Shown: one piece after another, positions 5,720-13,221 of the stretch
How positions within the stretch are numbered: the stretch's first letter is position 1
Layout of the letters: each line of letters opens with the position of its first letter
Origin: Burkholderiales bacterium
GTDB taxonomy: Bacteria > Pseudomonadota > Gammaproteobacteria > Burkholderiales > Usitatibacteraceae
Assembly: GCA_025350945.1 (NCBI GenBank)
Contig: JANXWW010000132.1
Location: 1 to 17,078 of the forward strand
Length of the DNA: 17,078 nt
Direction: 5' to 3'
Program-made: the position numbers and the translations under genes
The notes under the pieces: model-generated
Database searches by the model: none
Told to the model about the DNA's origin: nothing
The model's input: only the letters and a program-made list of their open reading frames with translations

Positions 5720-7156
5720 TTGGCCGAACTCAGTTTTCCCGCGCTGACCAAACGCGAAATGTTCAGGGCGCTGTGGGGCGGCATCCCCAAAGCATTTCTT
5801 GTCCCGGCCGCACTTACGGTTGCGCTGACGACGGCATTTATGATCGTCTCCGAACGCACCTACACAGAAGTAGCAGAGTCGGTAAATGCGCGACGCGTAG
5901 CGCGCGACCGCCTCGATGATCTGGATGATCTTTTAATCATGCTGGTTAACGCCGAAACCGGTCAGCGCGGCTATCTATTAACCGGCAAGAAACAGTATCT
6001 TGAGCCACTCGTCGCTGCCCGCGCGGAATTGCCTGTGCTACAGGCCAAGATATTGGCCGGATTTATAAATTATGCCGGGCGAGAGGCGCAAATTAATGAG
6101 CTCGCCATGCTGGTGATTGATAAGTTTGTCGAGCTTGAAATGACGATCGCATTATTTGACCAAGGCAAGCGCGACGAAGCGATAGGCATGGTGGCTAATG
6201 ACACGGGCAAAGCGTTTATGGATTCAGCCCGGAAAAAAGTTGCCGCCTTGTCCGCGCAAATGACTGAAGAGTTGAACATTGCCCGCACAAAATCCGAACG
6301 CAGCTTGTTGATGTCGAGATTGGGCATGTTTGTCATCGCGTTTCTGAACCTTAGCCTGCTTACTTTTACGCTCTATCTTTTTATCAAAGACATGCAGCAG
6401 CGACAAATACTGGTTCAAATGCGTGAGAGTGAAAATCAGCGTCTCATCACGCTGGTGGACGAACGCACCAGTGAATTGAATGAACTCTCCACCCATTTGC
6501 AGCGTTCCAGCGAGCAAGACCGCGCTGCGCTAGCACGTGATTTGCACGATGAGCTGGGCGGAATATTAACATCGGCCAAGATGGATCTGGACTGGTTACG
6601 CACCCACACAACGCATGCGCCTGAAGCGCTAAAGCGGATTGAGCAAATCTCGTCCATGCTGGATGAAGGTGTGTCGGTAAAGCGTCGCGTGATTGAAAAT
6701 CTGCGGCCATCACTGCTCGATAATCTGGGCCTGGCACCGGCGCTGGAGTGGTACATCAACGAAAACTGCAGCAAGGGCGGCATAAAATGCAAGCTCAATC
6801 TGGCTGAAGATTTGGGTGTGATTTCGCCGGATGCGTCCATTGCGCTGTTCCGCATTGTGCAGGAAGGTACCATCAATGTGCTGCGCCATGCTAAGGCAAA
6901 CAACTTTACCGCCAGCCTACATCTGCAAGGAAAAAATATTCACCTGATATTGGAAGATGATGGCGGGGGCTTACCGCTCTCGTTTAATCCGACAAAATTG
7001 TCGCACGGCCTTTCGGGCATCCGTCAGCGCGCACGCTCACTCGGCGGAGATGCGATATGGAAATCCACACCGAACAAAGGCACGACGATTACAGTAATCA
7101 TTCCACGCAATGTGGATGAAAACGATGTTGCTATGATGAGTAAGGTAACGGCATAA
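5720..7156 (+). CDS. CHASE3-domain sensor histidine kinase (NarL-type partner)
   Basis: The 478-residue protein has TM1 (about residues 25-43), a CHASE3 sensory domain outside the membrane (about 45-190, with ETGQRGYLLTG), TM2 (about 200-222), a short coiled coil, and a HisKA_3 dimerisation domain with RDLHDELGG, the phospho-accepting His at 276. The HATPase domain follows, with the N-box around N386 (VQEGTINVLRHA), EDDGGG, and SGIRQRARSLGG. HisKA_3 kinases phosphorylate NarL/FixJ-type regulators, and one is encoded at 9078-9746. The start is TTG at 5720, with GAGG 7 nt upstream; an in-frame ATG at 5759 has no ribosome binding site. The ligand is unknown. Confidence 0.93.
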   Translation: MAELSFPALTKREMFRALWGGIPKAFLVPAALTVALTTAFMIVSERTYTEVAESVNARRVARDRLDDLDDLLIMLVNAETGQRGYLLTGKKQYLEPLVAARAELPVLQAKILAGFINYAGREAQINELAMLVIDKFVELEMTIALFDQGKRDEAIGMVANDTGKAFMDSARKKVAALSAQMTEELNIARTKSERSLLMSRLGMFVIAFLNLSLLTFTLYLFIKDMQQRQILVQMRESENQRLITLVDERTSELNELSTHLQRSSEQDRAALARDLHDELGGILTSAKMDLDWLRTHTTHAPEALKRIEQISSMLDEGVSVKRRVIENLRPSLLDNLGLAPALEWYINENCSKGGIKCKLNLAEDLGVISPDASIALFRIVQEGTINVLRHAKANNFTASLHLQGKNIHLILEDDGGGLPLSFNPTKLSHGLSGIRQRARSLGGDAIWKSTPNKGTTITVIIPRNVDENDVAMMSKVTA

Positions 7157-7168
7157 CAGCTCGAAAAG

Positions 7169-7214
7169 AAGTATAAAGTGCCCGCCCCGCGTGCCGTTTG
7201 AGGCATTTATACTT
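7169..7214. terminator. Two-way terminator between convergent genes
   Basis: AAGTATAAA at 7169-7177 and TTTATACTT at 7206-7214 are perfect inverted repeats, extended by TGCC/GGCA pairing with one bulged G, giving about 13 pairs. The A/T-rich arms give a T-rich 3' side in both directions. It lies between the kinase stop (7156) and the permease stop (7295), which converge. Confidence 0.6.
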
Positions 7215-7216
7215 TG

Positions 7217-7236
7217 AAAGCCGCGCTGGTATTGGT
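7217..7236 (+). repeat. Dispersed repeat, copy 1
   Basis: AAAGCCGCGCTGGTATTGGT here matches 12983-13001 apart from one extra C. Both copies are non-coding. GTAGG follows both some 20-30 bp downstream. Confidence 0.45.
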
Positions 7237-7294
7237 TTCTCAGCGTTGCGATTGCAGGGTAGGCAAAGTAACGCATGCCCATCCGCACTGCACC

Positions 7295-8572
7295 TTACGA
7301 CATCAATGTGCTGATATCTTTGAGTCCTGCCACGCGATCGGTTACCGCTTTTATTGCAGCTAACACCGGTGCGGCAACGATTAAACCCCAGCCGCCCCAC
7401 AGCCAGCCGAATAACAAGAACCCGACAAACAGCGCCGCGCTGTTGATGCGCGCCGAGCGTGACTGGATATAGGAGGCGAGGCCAAAACCGATAATGAATT
7501 GAATCGCGAGCCAGGCCATTGTCAAATACAGCGCCGGTAAAAAATTATCGAGCGAAACCAGTCCGATCAGAAAACACACCGTTAAAAATAGCCCAGTACC
7601 CAGATAAGGAATCAGATGCAACAAAGCGGCCACAATGCCCCACAAAAATGCGCGCTCGATACCAAACCAGGCAAACAGCGCCCACGTCGCCAGGCCTAAG
7701 CCAATATTAGTCACGGCCGTGGCGGCGAGATAGTACTGAACCTGTGCGTTGATCTCGTTCAAAATCGTGAGCGTCACCTTTTTTCTGGCCAACGATTGCC
7801 CGACAATCTGTAGCAACTTTTTCCGATGCTCCGTTCCCGCGCACAAAAGAAAAAATCCCAGCAAGCCAGCGAAGCCCAAGGTGCTCAGCACACCGACAGC
7901 AGAGCCTACGCGTTCAACTAAAAAATCCTGGATTTTTTCAGCTACACCAACGGCCCGACCTGGTGGCGCCGTGGGCAAGCTGGACGGATTGGCGCTAACT
8001 TTGCGATCACGTTCGGATAATGGATCCGTGCTCAGCGCTGCCGATGCCTGGTCAATCTCGCGCGCGGCACGGCGGATGTCACTCAATAATCCGGGCGAGC
8101 CACTCTTAGCGGTGCCGATAAATTCGCGGATCATGCGCGCAGCTTTAGGTAATTCACCGGCTACGGCCGCAGCATCCGCGCGAAGATTCCATAATCCCGC
8201 GCCAACACCGCCAAACAAGGCGATGAGCAACATCGCGGCGGCGAGCGGGCGTGGAATACGCAATCGCCGCTGTAGCCATTCAACAAATGGCCGCAAGCTG
8301 TAACTCAGGATAAGTCCAAGCAATACCGGCACGATCACATCTTGAGCATATTTGAGCAGCCAGATCAGTGCGGCGGCGGCAATAATGCCGAGTGCAACAT
8401 TGCGAAAGGTTTGCGATGATTCGACTGCAATATCGGCTAGGTCATCGGCCAACGCAGTTTCGTTTAATGGTTCAGATGCGCTCGCAATATTGGCCTGAGC
8501 AGTCATTAGCGGGAGTACCGCAGCTTCGCCGTCAGATGCGGCATGCTCACCCACGGTAGATATCCGGCTCAC
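7295..8572 (-). CDS. AI-2E family transporter (PerM-like permease)
   Basis: The 425-residue protein belongs to the AI-2E/PerM family of inner-membrane transporters. A polar N-terminal 55 residues precede the membrane part, which starts around ALGIIAAAALIWLL and continues with VIVPVLLGLILSYSLRPFVEW. A polar loop (about 140-220) follows, then the C-terminal membrane helices with the family hallmark PYLG at 322-325 and a last helix near FLLFGWLWGGWGLIVAAP. Substrates of the family vary: AI-2 export in TqsA, ion/proton exchange in others, so the name does not prove AI-2 transport. The start is GTG at 8570-8572, only 9 nt after the stop of the receiver-protein gene, with a weak ribosome binding site, suggesting coupled translation. 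An internal ATG (residue 23) is possible. Confidence 0.9.
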   Translation of the reverse strand: MSRISTVGEHAASDGEAAVLPLMTAQANIASASEPLNETALADDLADIAVESSQTFRNVALGIIAAAALIWLLKYAQDVIVPVLLGLILSYSLRPFVEWLQRRLRIPRPLAAAMLLIALFGGVGAGLWNLRADAAAVAGELPKAARMIREFIGTAKSGSPGLLSDIRRAAREIDQASAALSTDPLSERDRKVSANPSSLPTAPPGRAVGVAEKIQDFLVERVGSAVGVLSTLGFAGLLGFFLLCAGTEHRKKLLQIVGQSLARKKVTLTILNEINAQVQYYLAATAVTNIGLGLATWALFAWFGIERAFLWGIVAALLHLIPYLGTGLFLTVCFLIGLVSLDNFLPALYLTMAWLAIQFIIGFGLASYIQSRSARINSAALFVGFLLFGWLWGGWGLIVAAPVLAAIKAVTDRVAGLKDISTLMS

Positions 8573-8581
8573 AGCGCACCG

Positions 8582-9016
8582 TTATGCAGACAGGGCAGCT
8601 GCGGCAGATTTAAGCAGCGAAGGCAACTTGTGAAATTCGAGCGACTTATCCAGAAAAGCATCTGCGCCCAACAACACCGCTGCACGCTCAACAGAGGGTG
8701 AAGGAAAATTGGTCAGCACGATAATTGTTGGCTTGTTTGCAGCCCCGGCATAGCGCATTGCCTTCATAACACCGAGCCCGTTTCCTACTTCAAGCTGCAT
8801 GTCCAGAATAATGAAATCCGGCGTTTTTTCTTGGCACACTTTTATCGCCTCAACCTCGGTTGACGCTTCGCCTACCACCTCCATGTCGCCGAGCTCTTCT
8901 ACAAGTTCAACAAGGCGCTTACGAATACTGCTGGAATCTTCAATGATCGCAATTCTGAGCTTGCTCATATCTTCAATCTCAACCTCGCGCGCCTGTAATG
9001 CTGCGGAATATTTCAT
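8582..9016 (-). CDS. Stand-alone response-regulator receiver protein
   Basis: This protein is a receiver (REC) domain without an output domain. Counting from the first Met of 144 residues, the acidic pair is E26-D27, the phospho-acceptor D72 (IILDMQL), the switch T102 (VLTNF) and the conserved K124 (LDKS), so it should be phosphorylatable. An alternative start, Met17 (MSKLRIAIIED, at 8968), gives the more usual N-terminus; neither start has a strong ribosome binding site. It lies 61 nt downstream of the NarL-type regulator and 9 nt before the AI-2E permease, probably in one transcript. It may act as a phosphate sink or adaptor for the kinase at 5720, or for another one; this is inference. Confidence 0.88.
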   Translation of the reverse strand: MKYSAALQAREVEIEDMSKLRIAIIEDSSSIRKRLVELVEELGDMEVVGEASTEVEAIKVCQEKTPDFIILDMQLEVGNGLGVMKAMRYAGAANKPTIIVLTNFPSPSVERAAVLLGADAFLDKSLEFHKLPSLLKSAAAALSA

Positions 9017-9077
9017 TTTTCTTCTGCCGGTCTGTGCGCAAAATGTACATCAATATAATCAATATATGGAAAGCGTG

Positions 9078-9746
9078 CTACTGAATAAGGCCATTTTTCA
9101 GCGCGTAATATGTTAATTCGGAATTTGTTTTCAAGCCCATTTTTTCCAGCAATCGCGCCCGATAAGTGCTAACCGTTTTGACGCTGATAAACAAACTTTC
9201 GGCAATTTCGGAAACCGTTTTGCCTTCGGACAAACGACAAAAAATCTGGAATTCGCGCTCCGACAATTGCTCATGTACCGGCTTATCTGTGGGTGCATTC
9301 AAGCCCTCCGCCAAAATTTCTGCAAGCTTGGCGCTGATATAGCGGCGGCCAATGGCGATGGTTTCTATTGCACTCGTCAATTGCTCGGCAGTACAGGTTT
9401 TACTGAGGAAACCGGCCGCACCGGCGCGCAGCATGTTAACGCCATATTGCTCCTCGGCAAAACCACTTAACATAAGCACTTTGGTGTCCGGATATCGTTC
9501 CCTAATTTTTCTCAAAATATCAACACCAGAGCCATCTGGTAACGACAGATCAAGCAACACGATATCAAAAGTTTCTTTGCGTAATAACTCAAATGCCTGT
9601 TTGGCGCAGTTTGCTTCACCCGTTACTTTAAACCGCGAATGCTCAGTCAGAATCTGACGAAAGCCCACGCGCACCACATCGTGATCATCAACAATCAGGA
9701 TGCGAAGGTCATTGTTTTTTGAAACTGCAGGTAATTCTGATGCCAT
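9078..9746 (-). CDS. NarL/FixJ-family response regulator
   Basis: With the ATG at 9746 the protein has 222 residues, the usual size for this family; the frame stays open to a GTG at 9851, but the extra 35 residues have no family counterpart. The receiver domain carries D20-D21, phospho-acceptor D66 (VLLDLSLPDGSG), S94 and K116. The C-terminal LuxR-type helix-turn-helix (about 158-218) includes LSEREFQIFCRLSEGKTVSE and VKTVSTYRARLLEKM. It is the natural partner for the HisKA_3 kinase encoded convergently at 5720. Next comes the stand-alone receiver gene on the same strand. Its target genes are unknown; nearby stress genes are candidates only by proximity. Confidence 0.92.
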   Translation of the reverse strand: MASELPAVSKNNDLRILIVDDHDVVRVGFRQILTEHSRFKVTGEANCAKQAFELLRKETFDIVLLDLSLPDGSGVDILRKIRERYPDTKVLMLSGFAEEQYGVNMLRAGAAGFLSKTCTAEQLTSAIETIAIGRRYISAKLAEILAEGLNAPTDKPVHEQLSEREFQIFCRLSEGKTVSEIAESLFISVKTVSTYRARLLEKMGLKTNSELTYYALKNGLIQ

Positions 9747-9863
9747 GTTGGCTTTACGCTTTCGCAACGGTGGATTAACGTAAAAAAGCGCGCAATCAAT
9801 CATTAGAAAACGATGTTTGCCAATGACTGACTGCGCAACAACTTCACTCACCTAACTCTAATA

Positions 9864-10406
9864 CTAGCCCTTATTGAACTTTGTTTTTGCGCTGGCTACA
9901 CATGCAGACTTGGCATCGCCTGATAACGCATCACATTTTTCAACAGCTACTTTGTAATCAGCAGTCATCCGATCATCCATTGCATCGGTGGTCGCGTTCT
10001 TTACCGTCTTGGTTAATTTGGCGTCGGACTTTGCTTTTACTTCAGTCGCCTTCGCTTCCTTGACGCATACATTCTTGTCATTACCTGTCTTGTCATCACA
10101 TTTTTCTTTGGCAACGGCATAAGCTGCTTCTGCCTTAACAACCATCAATTTATTCTGGTCTTTTGCTTTGCCGGTGTAGCGCGCTTCGAGCTCGGCTTTG
10201 CCCACTTTTTCGCTACCTTTTGCCTCTGCCATACAGATATCTTTGGCATTTGCGCTCATTGCGCTACAGCCAGCTTTGGCAGATTTGTAATCAGCAGAAA
10301 CTTGATTTTTGGCTGAATTATATTCCGCCTTAGTCATAGCAAATGCACTCATGCTGGAGGCGGCAAATAACGAAACAACAAATATTGATACGATTTTCTT
10401 ATTCAT
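9864..10406 (-). CDS. Secreted protein with three CX10C repeats (function unknown)
   Basis: The 180-residue product has a signal peptide (MNKKIVSIFVVSLFAASS, cleavage likely after AFA at residue 23). The mature part is lysine- and alanine-rich and contains three copies of a ~26-residue unit. Cys pairs occur at 47/58, 103/114 and 158/169, each with exactly ten residues between, at a ~55-residue period, as in EKCDALSGDAKSAC. Each pair could close a small disulphide loop in the periplasm. Such proteins are sometimes loosely labelled TolA-like because of their A/K content; no TolA domain is evident. AGGAG lies before the ATG. It is on the same strand as csbD upstream, 63 nt after it, separated by a 13-bp tandem repeat. 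Function not recognised. Confidence 0.8.
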   Translation of the reverse strand: MNKKIVSIFVVSLFAASSMSAFAMTKAEYNSAKNQVSADYKSAKAGCSAMSANAKDICMAEAKGSEKVGKAELEARYTGKAKDQNKLMVVKAEAAYAVAKEKCDDKTGNDKNVCVKEAKATEVKAKSDAKLTKTVKNATTDAMDDRMTADYKVAVEKCDALSGDAKSACVASAKTKFNKG

Positions 10407-10421
10407 GGTGAACTCCTGATT

Positions 10422-10460
10422 GAGGTACTGAAATGAGGTACTGAAATGAGATGCTGAATT
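10422..10460 (+). repeat. 13-bp tandem repeat, three copies
   Basis: TGAGGTACTGAAA occurs at 10422-10434 and 10435-10447; a third copy at 10448-10460 (TGAGATGCTGAAT) has three changes. The array lies between the csbD stop and the ribosome binding site of the Cys-repeat gene, so it falls in that gene's leader. Confidence 0.8.
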
Positions 10461-10469
10461 TAAGTGAAA

Positions 10470-10673
10470 TTATTTTGTCTGGCGCTTTTCGAAATCCGAA
10501 ATTTGTTTTTCGGCTTCGTCTTTCGTCACGCCATAAGTTTCTTGGATTTTGCCTGCGAGCTGGTCGCGTTTACCGTCAATAACATCGATGTGATCATCAG
10601 TAAGTTTGCCCCACTGCTCTTTTACGTTGCCTTTAAGCTGCTTCCAGTTGCCTTCGATTGTGTCCCAGTTCAT
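10470..10673 (-). CDS. CsbD family stress-response protein
   Basis: The start at 10673 is set by AGGAG just upstream and by the family's usual opening MNWDTIEGNWKQLKG; a frame 19 residues longer lacks support. The 67-residue product carries the full CsbD pattern: GNWKQLKGNVKEQWGKLTDD, then IDGKRDQLAGKIQETYG, and an acidic/basic C-terminal helix. CsbD (YjbJ in E. coli) proteins are small, soluble and strongly induced in general stress; their mechanism is unknown. The gene stands alone or leads into the Cys-repeat gene downstream. The 290 bp upstream should hold its promoter. Confidence 0.95.
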   Translation of the reverse strand: MNWDTIEGNWKQLKGNVKEQWGKLTDDHIDVIDGKRDQLAGKIQETYGVTKDEAEKQISDFEKRQTK

Positions 10674-10963
10674 GTCAAATCTCCTGAATTTAAATATTGA
10701 TACAACGCCATCAGCCAGTTGATAAATCAATACGCCGAGTCGTTGAAACGAATATTCATATTAAAATTCAGACCAATTTGATAATGTCGGTAATGAATGG
10801 AGATAACTGTCAGCACACACCTACAAAGCAACTTTAAAAATTCAAATTGCCGTGAATAAGTATTCATTATGCTAACGGCTGCCTAACCGCCTCTGTGTAG
10901 GCGGGTGCACAAGACAGGCGTAGGAATAGGACTACTTTTAATCCGTGTCAGCGCTGGCGAAAA
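10674..10963. other. Non-coding gap between csbD and the transglutaminase-like gene
   Basis: No gene is seen. The right part holds a perfect hairpin CCGCCT-N6-AGGCGG (10887-10904), 60 nt past the stop of the transglutaminase-like gene and without a T run, which may close that transcript. GTAGG/CCTAC pentamers occur at 10820, 10897 and 10920. The left part must carry the csbD promoter, but no hexamer pair stands out. Confidence 0.5.
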
Positions 10964-11992
10964 TTAGTTATTGATTGCAGTCGCTAACGTGTTGGCCGTT
11001 CCTCTGATGTCAGCAATAGCAGAAATTACATAATCAGAGTTTGCGGCAATTTTGGCAGATGGCTTTCTTGCCATCATCATCGAGTCTGCGAGGGTCGCAA
11101 ACGATTCATCATGCATATCATCAACTGCAGCGGTCGAGATTGCCAATGTCGGATCATCCACGATTATCAATGGCTGATTGAATTTATCAAACGGCTGAAT
11201 ACTCAAATTCATGCCGGTAAATTGCGTTGGCCCAAAGATGGTTGCAAAAGCTACATCCGCCGCATCAAAACCAGTGCCAATTCTGACCAAACCATTTCGC
11301 GGACAAATTTTGCTGGAATCAAATATAAACCATCGATTCCCGACAAAGGCCTCAACATAGGCATGAAAATCAGTCGGCCCCAGCGCCGGGTCGGCACCGT
11401 AATCATAGCCAGCAACAAACCTGGCCGGAATATTCAGCGATCTTAACAACGCAATCGTCAGATGCGCGAAATCCCTGCAAACACCCATCCCGGCGGCCAA
11501 CGTGTCGCCCGCAGAAGTTGTCGCATTAGAAACGCCTGGCATAAAGCGAACATTCGCATAAACCCAATCAGAGATTGCCTGCAAACGCTGATAGCCGCGA
11601 GGCAATTGTCCGAAATGCGCGTTCGCGAAATGAAATAATTTATCGGATTCGCAATACCTGCTGGGCAGCAAATAGGGCAACGTCTCTTGCGGCAGATCAG
11701 CTATTGAATGTTCCTGCAACGTTATCGGTGCAGCCCAATGATGATTAACCAGAACGCTCGCGGTGTAGTCAAGATTAACGTCGCCGGAAGATGCTGAAAA
11801 ACGAATAAACCGGTTAGGCAAATCTTTTGTCTTAAAGCTCTCGATATTCTGCACATTCGCCACTGAATAACGGCTGTCAAGCACCGTTTGCTGCGGCGTT
11901 TGTGCAACTTCAATATTGAATAAAAAATCACTCGGCCCGCTTACTTTGTAGCCAAGCGCGCAGCTAATAGCAAATCGAATTTCAGAGTTCAT
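10964..11992 (-). CDS. Transglutaminase-like (papain-fold) protein
   Basis: The 342-residue protein has an N-terminal beta-rich part (about residues 1-110), then a transglutaminase-like core (about 115-235). The catalytic triad is intact: C172 in GMGVCRDFAHL, H210 in DFHAYVEAF and D225 in WFIFDSSK. A variable C-terminal tail (about 270-342) follows, with no known domain. Bacterial members of this family are mostly uncharacterised cysteine hydrolases or peptidases, and some form amide crosslinks. No signal peptide is seen, so it is probably cytoplasmic. ATG at 11990-11992 has only a weak ribosome binding site. It is 21 nt downstream of the DUF2177 gene on the same strand, so the two may be one unit. 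Confidence 0.9.
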   Translation of the reverse strand: MNSEIRFAISCALGYKVSGPSDFLFNIEVAQTPQQTVLDSRYSVANVQNIESFKTKDLPNRFIRFSASSGDVNLDYTASVLVNHHWAAPITLQEHSIADLPQETLPYLLPSRYCESDKLFHFANAHFGQLPRGYQRLQAISDWVYANVRFMPGVSNATTSAGDTLAAGMGVCRDFAHLTIALLRSLNIPARFVAGYDYGADPALGPTDFHAYVEAFVGNRWFIFDSSKICPRNGLVRIGTGFDAADVAFATIFGPTQFTGMNLSIQPFDKFNQPLIIVDDPTLAISTAAVDDMHDESFATLADSMMMARKPSAKIAANSDYVISAIADIRGTANTLATAINN

Positions 11993-12013
11993 TGTTTGTC
12001 TTTGCGAAGTTGA

Positions 12014-12424
12014 TCAAGAATTATGCCCCGCCAACATAATTGCCATACGCCCGGCCGTAGCACTGACCGCTGTTGCAAATGCGCCCCACAATATATCTAG
12101 CCCGGCCACTTTCCATGTCCATATTTTTAACGTGGCCATATTGGTAAGATCGTAAGTCCCGTATGCAATGAGGCCAAACAACGCACCCAACAAAAGCGTA
12201 CGTTCCCATGACGAAGATTGCGATGGAAAAATGACGAACACTGCAATGCCGATTGAGTACAGAATATAAAAAATGACGGCAGCCACGATCCGTGGGCTCT
12301 CCAAAACGGAATCACCCAATTCACGCCTGAAAAGACTGCCCATCACCAATTTGAACCAGATAACATCCAGCAGCACCATCGCCACGATTGCCGCCGCAAA
12401 AGCCACACCATATTTCATAGCCAT
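12014..12424 (-). CDS. DUF2177 family membrane protein
   Basis: Start ATG at 12422-12424 is chosen because the frame further upstream overlaps the next gene and is highly charged; a second ATG lies 6 nt inside. The 136-residue product has four membrane helices with the DUF2177 wording: LDVIWFKLVMGSLFRRELG near the first helix, FYILYSIGIAVFVIFP in the second, GALFGLIAYGTYDLTNMATL in the third, and LDILWGAFATAVSA in the fourth. The family has no known biochemical function. It lies between the hydrophilic-protein gene (13 nt upstream) and the transglutaminase-like gene (21 nt downstream), likely one transcript. Confidence 0.9.
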   Translation of the reverse strand: MAMKYGVAFAAAIVAMVLLDVIWFKLVMGSLFRRELGDSVLESPRIVAAVIFYILYSIGIAVFVIFPSQSSSWERTLLLGALFGLIAYGTYDLTNMATLKIWTWKVAGLDILWGAFATAVSATAGRMAIMLAGHNS

Positions 12425-12437
12425 ACCAAATCGATAT

Positions 12438-12803
12438 TTATGATTTTGTATCGCGCTTTTTTTCTGAATGCAGCTTCGGCTTACTATTTTCCCGGCCACG
12501 TGAAGCTGCTTCGCGCTCTGCTTTTTCCAACGAAGCCGCCTCTTCCTTGTTAGCAGGTTTGGCTGCCTTGGCATCGGCTTCAACATCGGCATGTTCAAGG
12601 TAATTCGATATTCCTTCTGCGTACTGTTGCGAACCTTCGTAACTGCCCTCACCCATCTGTATAGGCTTCTTGCGCGGTGGTTCTTTCACAGGTGGAATCA
12701 TGGGCTCGGGATCGTCACGAATAGGATCCATATTGGGTCTGCCCGCTTTGTCCTGATTATGGCCAGTGTGATCCGTATTGGATGATTGCAATTGCCGTTT
12801 CAT
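12438..12803 (-). CDS. Hydrophilic hypothetical protein
   Basis: The 121-residue product is highly polar, with proline-rich (residues 30-47, PMIPPVKEPPRKKPIQ) and K/E/A-rich (75-121) parts. The central segment GEGSYEGSQQYAEG with SNYLEHADVEADA resembles small conserved betaproteobacterial proteins without assigned function (from memory). It has no signal peptide, membrane segment or Cys, and probably is largely disordered. AAGGAG sits 6 nt before ATG, a strong sign that it is translated. It heads the run into the DUF2177 and transglutaminase-like genes. Confidence 0.75.
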   Translation of the reverse strand: MKRQLQSSNTDHTGHNQDKAGRPNMDPIRDDPEPMIPPVKEPPRKKPIQMGEGSYEGSQQYAEGISNYLEHADVEADAKAAKPANKEEAASLEKAEREAASRGRENSKPKLHSEKKRDTKS

Positions 12804-13221
12804 ATGCGCTCCTTAAGGTGATGGTCAACAATGATTAAATAATTTTAAGGGTGACCAACATGAATTGCCGTCAGCAGCAAGCCGCACTATTTGTGAGAAA
12901 TTGCCTACGACGCAACTACAAAAAATTCGGCGGATTAATCAAACACCAAGCGGGGCGGGCCTTAACGAGCATAAATGCTGCAAAAGCGCGCTGGTATTGG
13001 TGTTTACGTTATGAAAAAACGTAAAGCACCTGTAGGCGCGTGCTGACGGTTAGTTTAGTGACCTAGAGGCGTTACATGTACTTTGCGTTTACACACGCGA
13101 CGATCCAAGCTCAATAAAATAATCCATTGTTTTGCGCTTGCAAGGTAAGCCTTGTAGTTACTTTTGTGAGCGTGGCTCACATACGCCTTACGTTTGCAGT
13201 AATAAAAAACCTGAGTACGCT
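12804..13221. other. Non-coding gap between divergent genes with a hairpin and a dispersed repeat
   Basis: The gap separates the hydrophilic-protein gene (minus) from the DUF1003-like gene (plus) and must hold both promoters. It contains the second copy of the dispersed repeat (12983-13001), a perfect hairpin TTTACGTT-N7-AACGTAAA (13003-13025), and CCTAC/GTAGG pentamers at 12904 and 13032. A frame open from 13132 into the DUF1003-like gene is not convincing as coding before 13222. Confidence 0.5.
12983..13001 (+). repeat. Dispersed repeat, copy 2
   Basis: AAAGCGCGCTGGTATTGGT matches 7217-7236 except for one missing C. It is followed directly by the hairpin at 13003-13025. Confidence 0.45.

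Noticed and set aside
6436..6903. 155-codon frame on the minus strand
   Set aside because: It is antisense to the kinase and ATPase domains of the sensor kinase gene and shows no family signature.
7749..8303. 184-codon frame on the plus strand
   Set aside because: It lies opposite the AI-2E permease; its composition is that of a complement of a GC-rich membrane gene.
9747..9851. 35-residue N-terminal extension of the NarL-type regulator
   Set aside because: Family members start a few residues before the receiver domain; the GTG start has a poorly spaced ribosome binding site.
12425..12652. N-terminal extension of the DUF2177 gene
   Set aside because: This part overlaps the hydrophilic-protein gene in another frame and is very basic, unlike DUF2177 N-termini.
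13132..13221. 30-residue N-terminal extension of the DUF1003-like gene
   Set aside because: No ribosome binding site and no similarity to family N-termini; ATG at 13222 has GAG upstream at usable distance.
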